A stretch of 64,000 bases of DNA. Origin: Clostridia bacterium. GTDB taxonomy: Bacteria > Bacillota > Clostridia > Christensenellales > Aristaeellaceae. The notes under the pieces were generated by a model that saw only the letters and a list, made by a program, of their open reading frames with translations, had not been told where the DNA came from and ran no database searches. This document shows positions 60,649-64,000 of this stretch, one piece after another (the first letter of the stretch is position 1; every line of letters begins with the position of its first letter). The translations under genes were made by a program, and so were the position numbers. Where the stretch lies: contig JAFWES010000059.1 in NCBI GenBank assembly GCA_017512805.1, forward strand, positions 1 through 64,000, read 5' to 3'.

Positions 60649-61551
60649 ATGTTTGGACGCAGGCCGGACGGCCGGAGAATGAAGGGGATCGATCCTGTAG
60701 TGGGGATTACCCCCTACATTATGCCCATGCGCTGCGACGCGCAGGTGTTTCTGGAGCACAAGCTGGACTATGAACTCCTCTCCCGGTATATCGCGAAAAA
60801 GAGCCTGGAGGGCCAGAAGGTGACCTTCATGCAGATCGTGGTGGCTGCTTACGTCCGGGGGATCAGCCAGCATCCGGAGATCAACCGGTTTATCAAAAAC
60901 AAGCAGTATTTCGTCCGGAACAACTGCTCCGTGGCCTTTACGATTCTCAAAGACAGCCAGAATCACGACAGCCCGGAATCGGTGGTGCGGATCGAGTTCG
61001 ACCCTACGGATACCCTTTTTGACGTGCGGGACCGGATGGTGACCGCGGTGGAGGGCGCCCGGGGCGAGGCGGTTCCGGATGGCGGCACCTTTATCGACAA
61101 GCTGCTGAAGATCCTTTTCGGAGTGCCGGGGCTGGCCAATGTCGTTGTACAGGCGGTCCGCGTCCTGGATCGTTACGGTCTGGCGCCGGGGGCGCTGATT
61201 AAAGAGCTGCCTTTCTATACGGGCATGTTCATTACCAATAACGCTTCCATCGGCCTGCACCATGTATGGCATCATATTTACAATTTCGGAACCGTATCCG
61301 CTTTCTTCGGTATGGGCAGCGTCCTGAAGGAAGCTACGGTGGACGCCCAGGGAAACGCCAGGATGAAGCGCTGGCTGCCCATCGGGGTCACGGTGGATGA
61401 ACGGGTGACATCCGGGGCGCACTACGCGCTTTTCTTCGCGGATCTGGTTCGGTGGCTGAACCATCCGGAACTGCTGGAAGTCCCGCCGGAGAGCGTTCGG
61501 TATGACCAGGGGGTAGAGTATCACGTGCCGAAGGTGAACCCAAAGGCGTAA
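60649..61551 (+). CDS. Stand-alone E2-like acyltransferase-fold protein, catalytic residues changed
   Basis: 300 aa. The fold matches the catalytic domain of 2-oxoacid dehydrogenase E2 / chloramphenicol acetyltransferase: ITPYIMPMRCDAQVF, KVTFMQIVVAAYVRGISQHPEINRF, SVAFTILKD and LHHVWHHIYNFGT. No lipoyl or E1-binding domain. The catalytic DHRxxDG motif reads DERVTSGAH near residue 250, so the His and Asp needed for acyl transfer are absent. It could be a structural or regulatory protein, or a transferase using other residues. RBS GAGGAGG; last gene before a strong terminator. Confidence 0.8.
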   Translation: MFGRRPDGRRMKGIDPVVGITPYIMPMRCDAQVFLEHKLDYELLSRYIAKKSLEGQKVTFMQIVVAAYVRGISQHPEINRFIKNKQYFVRNNCSVAFTILKDSQNHDSPESVVRIEFDPTDTLFDVRDRMVTAVEGARGEAVPDGGTFIDKLLKILFGVPGLANVVVQAVRVLDRYGLAPGALIKELPFYTGMFITNNASIGLHHVWHHIYNFGTVSAFFGMGSVLKEATVDAQGNARMKRWLPIGVTVDERVTSGAHYALFFADLVRWLNHPELLEVPPESVRYDQGVEYHVPKVNPKA

Positions 61552-61565
61552 AACGGAAAACAGAA

Positions 61566-61608
61566 GGAACAGGGAAGACCGTCCGGGAAGGGCGGCCTTC
61601 CCTGTTCC
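61566..61608. terminator. Bidirectional terminator
   Basis: GGAACAGGGAAG (61566-61577) pairs with CTTCCCTGTTCC (61597-61608) with further pairing inside. It separates the convergent E2-like and radical SAM genes. Confidence 0.82.
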
Positions 61609-61611
61609 GGT

Positions 61612-62502
61612 TTACACAAAACTCCCATCCCGGTTAAAAAGGGGAACGAAATCCGAGGAGGCGGCTTCAGCCTCCTGCAGGAATCCGGGGAGTTCCAGGG
61701 CTTCCATGTGGGAAAGAACCCGGGCATACTCCCTTTCCGTGATCCGGCGCTGAAGCTCCGGAATCCGTACATCGTTGCAGGGAAGGTACTGGCGCATGAG
61801 GCTGACGGGGGTTCCGGCCGGCAGCGTATCCCGGATCCAGGTCAGCAGCTTCAGGCTTTCCCCTGTCAGGGAGGGAAGAATCAGGTGGCGGATCAGGGTG
61901 CCCCGGATCATGATCCCCTCGTCGTTATACGCCGGAAGCCCGGTTTGACGGCACATCTCCGCGACGGCCAGGGAGGCGGCTTCGAAATAATCCGGGGCTT
62001 TGGCGCAGAGAGCCCCCGTCCGGGAAGACCAGTGCTTCAGATCCGGCAGGTATACGTCCATCACGCCTTCCAGCATCTTCAGGGTCTCCACGGTTTCGTA
62101 CCCGGAGGAATTCCAGACCAGGGGAAGGTTCGGCCGATAGAGGGACAGGGTTTCCAGGATCTGTGGGACAAAAGGGGTGCCGGTAATAAAGGAAATCGAG
62201 TGGACACCCAGATCCTCCAGCCGTTTCAGGCTGTCCGCCAGCGCCCGGGGGGAAAAGGCGCGGCCGGCGTTCCGATGAGAAATGTCCCCGTTCTGGCAAT
62301 AGACGCAGCGCAGGGTGCATCCGGAGAAAAAAACGGCGCCGGTTCCGCGGGTACCGGAGATGGGCGGTTCCTCCCACAGATGGGGGGCGATCCGGGCGAT
62401 CCGCATCTCCGTTCCCAGGCCGCAAAAGCCTGGGCGAAGGGAACGGTCCGCGCCGCACCGGCGGGGACAGAGGGTGCAAAGAATGCTATCTGAATGGGAC
62501 AA
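61612..62502 (-). CDS. Radical SAM protein, PflA-like activase family
   Basis: 296 aa. N-terminal Cys-rich CTLCPRRCGADR and GFCGLG, then the radical SAM CTLRCVYCQN (CxxxCxxC), GVHSISFITGTPF and VYLPDLKHW. This is the group of pyruvate-formate-lyase-activating-like proteins of unknown target. Start is TTG 62502 with GAGGAGGA ten bases upstream. A stronger-looking RBS and ATG at 62573 are in another frame. No glycyl radical enzyme lies in the window. Confidence 0.88.
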   Translation of the reverse strand: MSHSDSILCTLCPRRCGADRSLRPGFCGLGTEMRIARIAPHLWEEPPISGTRGTGAVFFSGCTLRCVYCQNGDISHRNAGRAFSPRALADSLKRLEDLGVHSISFITGTPFVPQILETLSLYRPNLPLVWNSSGYETVETLKMLEGVMDVYLPDLKHWSSRTGALCAKAPDYFEAASLAVAEMCRQTGLPAYNDEGIMIRGTLIRHLILPSLTGESLKLLTWIRDTLPAGTPVSLMRQYLPCNDVRIPELQRRITEREYARVLSHMEALELPGFLQEAEAASSDFVPLFNRDGSFV

Positions 62503-62589
62503 AGCAGGGAATCCTCCTCATAAAACGCGGTTTTGGAGCTTGACTTTCCAGCGCCCTCACGGGCGGCAGCCATCGTCTCCTTTTCCCGT

Positions 62590-62595
62590 ATTATA
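62590..62595 (-). promoter_or_regulatory. Possible -10 of the radical SAM gene
   Basis: TATAAT on the minus strand, with only a weak TGGACG -35 seventeen bases upstream. The rest of 62503-62723 has no gene that I can support. Confidence 0.35.
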
Positions 62596-62723
62596 GTTCT
62601 TGCAGGGCGTTCCGTCCAGCAAATCGGAAGGGGATGCCTCTCCCGGGGAACCGCAGAGCGTCCGAAGCCGCCCGCGTATCCTCCCGCCGGGAACGAATGG
62701 AGCGCCGACGCCGACAGCGGGGG

Positions 62724-62752
62724 TTGTGGGAAGCGGATTTTGGGTATATAAT
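62724..62752 (+). promoter_or_regulatory. Promoter of the last gene
   Basis: TTGTGG (62724-62729), 17-base spacer, TATAAT (62747-62752). Confidence 0.72.
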
Positions 62753-62797
62753 AGACCCGATAAAGGAAAGAATGACGCGGGTGAAGGAGACAGAACC

Positions 62798-64000
62798 TTG
62801 AACGATATGGAGATGAAAGGCCCGGAAAACGGGGAAGACGCGACGAAAGCGGTACCGGCGGTATCGGAGGCCCCACGGCCCCCAAGAAAAAGACGATCGG
62901 ACAGGTATCGTGCGGAGGAAGGCACCGCGGCGGAAGAAGCGGCGCCGAGCGCCCCTGTCCGCTACGCGGGCAGGCCGGCGGCGGAGTCTGACAGCGCCAC
63001 AGCCAGGGAAGTGGCCAGGCGTTTCCGCCTGGAGGAAATGGATGGGTCGGCGGCGCGGCCCGGGACGGGGAGAAATGCCTCCCGGCAGGGAAATACCGGG
63101 AACCGGGAGAATGATAACAGTCCTTTCGCAGCCAGGGAACAAATGGGGTATATGCCGGGCCGGATGGGAATGACCGGCCGGGGCCGCATGAGCGAGGAAA
63201 GCCGGGCCCGGCTGGCGGCGGAAAGCCGGAGCATAGGAGGGAGTTCTGCCAGGCTCCGGAATGCGGATCCGCTGGGCGGGGCGTCCCGCGGCGGCCGGAA
63301 TCCCGATGATCCCGAAGGAACGGCGGAAGCGGCGGAGCGCCGGGGGCGGCTGCCGGCCGTGCTGACCGTGCTGCTGCTGGCCGTGGGGTTGGGGCTGATT
63401 CTGCTGCTGGCGCTGCCGGCGGATTCGGGCAGCCCGCTTGGGAGTTTGCGCCAGGCGCTGACCGGGGCAGGAAGGGATACGGTACAGACGGTTCAGGTGC
63501 CGGTTTTTTCCGCGGAAGCGGCGGACAGCGTGGCGCCGACGGATGTGGTCTTCACAGTGGCGGTGGAGGGAAACAGTTCTCCTGTGCTGCGCCTGGTGGA
63601 TCAGGACGATCGGGAAATACCCGCGGAGCGGATGGGCGCGGAGGGAGCGGCCTCCAGCATTCAAACCCTGCACTGGGATCTGCGGGAGGCCTGGGAAGGC
63701 ACTGTCCGGCTGCAGATCCGGACGGGAGAAGAATGGCAGGATACGGGCAAGCAGGTGGAAATCCGGGTGCTTGCGGAGAAAATCCTCCCGGAGGTTACCG
63801 TGACGCCGGAATCCGTGGTCTTCACCACCGGGGAACCCAGTCAGATCCCCATGACGGAGCCTCCCGCCGCGGAGACGGAAGCGCCCTTCCGTGAGGACGA
63901 GACCTGGAACGCCGAAGCCGAAGGGACGAACGAAGGAAGCGGCGCCGCGGCCGCAGAAGAGGGAGGCAGCAACCTTCCCGCCGCGGCGGATGCTGTGATC
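62798..64000 (+). CDS. Membrane-anchored protein, truncated by the window end
   Basis: 401 codons, open to the last base. TTG 62798 has AAGGAG eight bases upstream; ATG 62807 is an alternative. About 185 cytoplasmic residues, basic and low-complexity (Arg, Gly, Met, Ser: PGRMGMTGRGRMSEE), one membrane helix (LPAVLTVLLLAVGLGLILLLAL), then an outside domain with an Ig-like strand pattern (TDVVFTVAVEGNSSPVLRLVD, LHWDLREAWEGTVRLQIRTG) and a Thr/Pro/Glu spacer starting VTVTPESVV. No family recognised. The rest lies beyond 64000. Confidence 0.8.
   Translation, partial: MNDMEMKGPENGEDATKAVPAVSEAPRPPRKRRSDRYRAEEGTAAEEAAPSAPVRYAGRPAAESDSATAREVARRFRLEEMDGSAARPGTGRNASRQGNTGNRENDNSPFAAREQMGYMPGRMGMTGRGRMSEESRARLAAESRSIGGSSARLRNADPLGGASRGGRNPDDPEGTAEAAERRGRLPAVLTVLLLAVGLGLILLLALPADSGSPLGSLRQALTGAGRDTVQTVQVPVFSAEAADSVAPTDVVFTVAVEGNSSPVLRLVDQDDREIPAERMGAEGAASSIQTLHWDLREAWEGTVRLQIRTGEEWQDTGKQVEIRVLAEKILPEVTVTPESVVFTTGEPSQIPMTEPPAAETEAPFREDETWNAEAEGTNEGSGAAAAEEGGSNLPAAADAVI

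Noticed and set aside
59053..61524. Long minus-strand open frame opposite sepF, divIVA and the E2-like gene
   Set aside because: Shadow caused by high GC at third positions; includes the mirrored SepF repeat.
62226..62573. Alternative gene starting at ATG 62573 with a strong RBS on the minus strand
   Set aside because: Its frame runs out of phase across the Cys motifs of the radical SAM protein and turns to Pro/Ala-rich low complexity. An ancestral frameshift joining the two is possible but not shown.

Overview
The window reads as chromosomal DNA of a GC-rich, monoderm Bacillota (Clostridia-like) bacterium. The evidence is a set of Firmicutes-type genes: the sepF-divIVA block, a PurR-type purine repressor, an HPr/Crh-like protein without the catalytic histidine, lspA-rluD, pth-mfd, AsnA, and an ECF sigma factor with a ZAS anti-sigma factor. 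TTG and GTG starts are frequent and always follow strong Shine-Dalgarno sequences. The taxonomic placement is an inference from gene content and style, not from a search. No rRNA, tRNA or CRISPR array was seen.

Layout. 1-140: 3' end (domains V and VI) of a group II intron whose body lies upstream of the window. 332-5815: a very large secreted protein of repeated Ig-like modules in visibly AT-richer DNA than the rest. 6020-9396: surface sugar genes (WecE-type aminotransferase and two polyprenyl-phosphate glycosyltransferases). 9437-11110: a secreted leucine-rich repeat protein. 11334-14008: envelope-stress module (autoregulated ECF sigma factor, anti-sigma factor, DUF4097 protein, PspC protein). 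14090-14803: SIMPL protein. 15169-19985: sugar operon (fucose/arabinose isomerase-like protein, split transketolase, FGGY kinase). 20328-22867: polar amino acid ABC transporter. 23045-28068: L,D-transpeptidase, AsnA, NAGPA-type phosphodiester glycosidase and CapA-like protein. 28304-38433: mostly housekeeping (Lgt-like protein, Pth, Mfd, ComF, aspartokinase, RfbD, LspA, RluD). 38351-43358: histidine phosphatase, two-domain PPK2, malic enzyme and FucO-like dehydrogenase. 43515-50340: a complete four-gene Wadjet (JetABCD) plasmid-defence operon with its own promoter, ending in a long inverted repeat. 50352-54255: RecD2 and a D-aminoacylase-like amidohydrolase. 54495-64000: peptidoglycan-binding protein, Crh-like protein, PurR, the division block (membrane-fusion-like protein, SepF, DivIVA, E2-like acyltransferase), a radical SAM protein, and a membrane protein cut by the window end.

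How the genes work together. Much of the window concerns the envelope: glycan modification, L,D-crosslinking, lipoprotein processing, surface repeat proteins and division placement. The Wadjet island is the clearest defence system; its architecture is known. The least explained features are the modular giant protein next to the intron end, a double-hairpin repeat placed just upstream of two start codons, an unassigned isomerase-transketolase-kinase pathway, and three proteins that keep a family fold but lack its catalytic residues (HPr-like, E2-like, Lgt-like).
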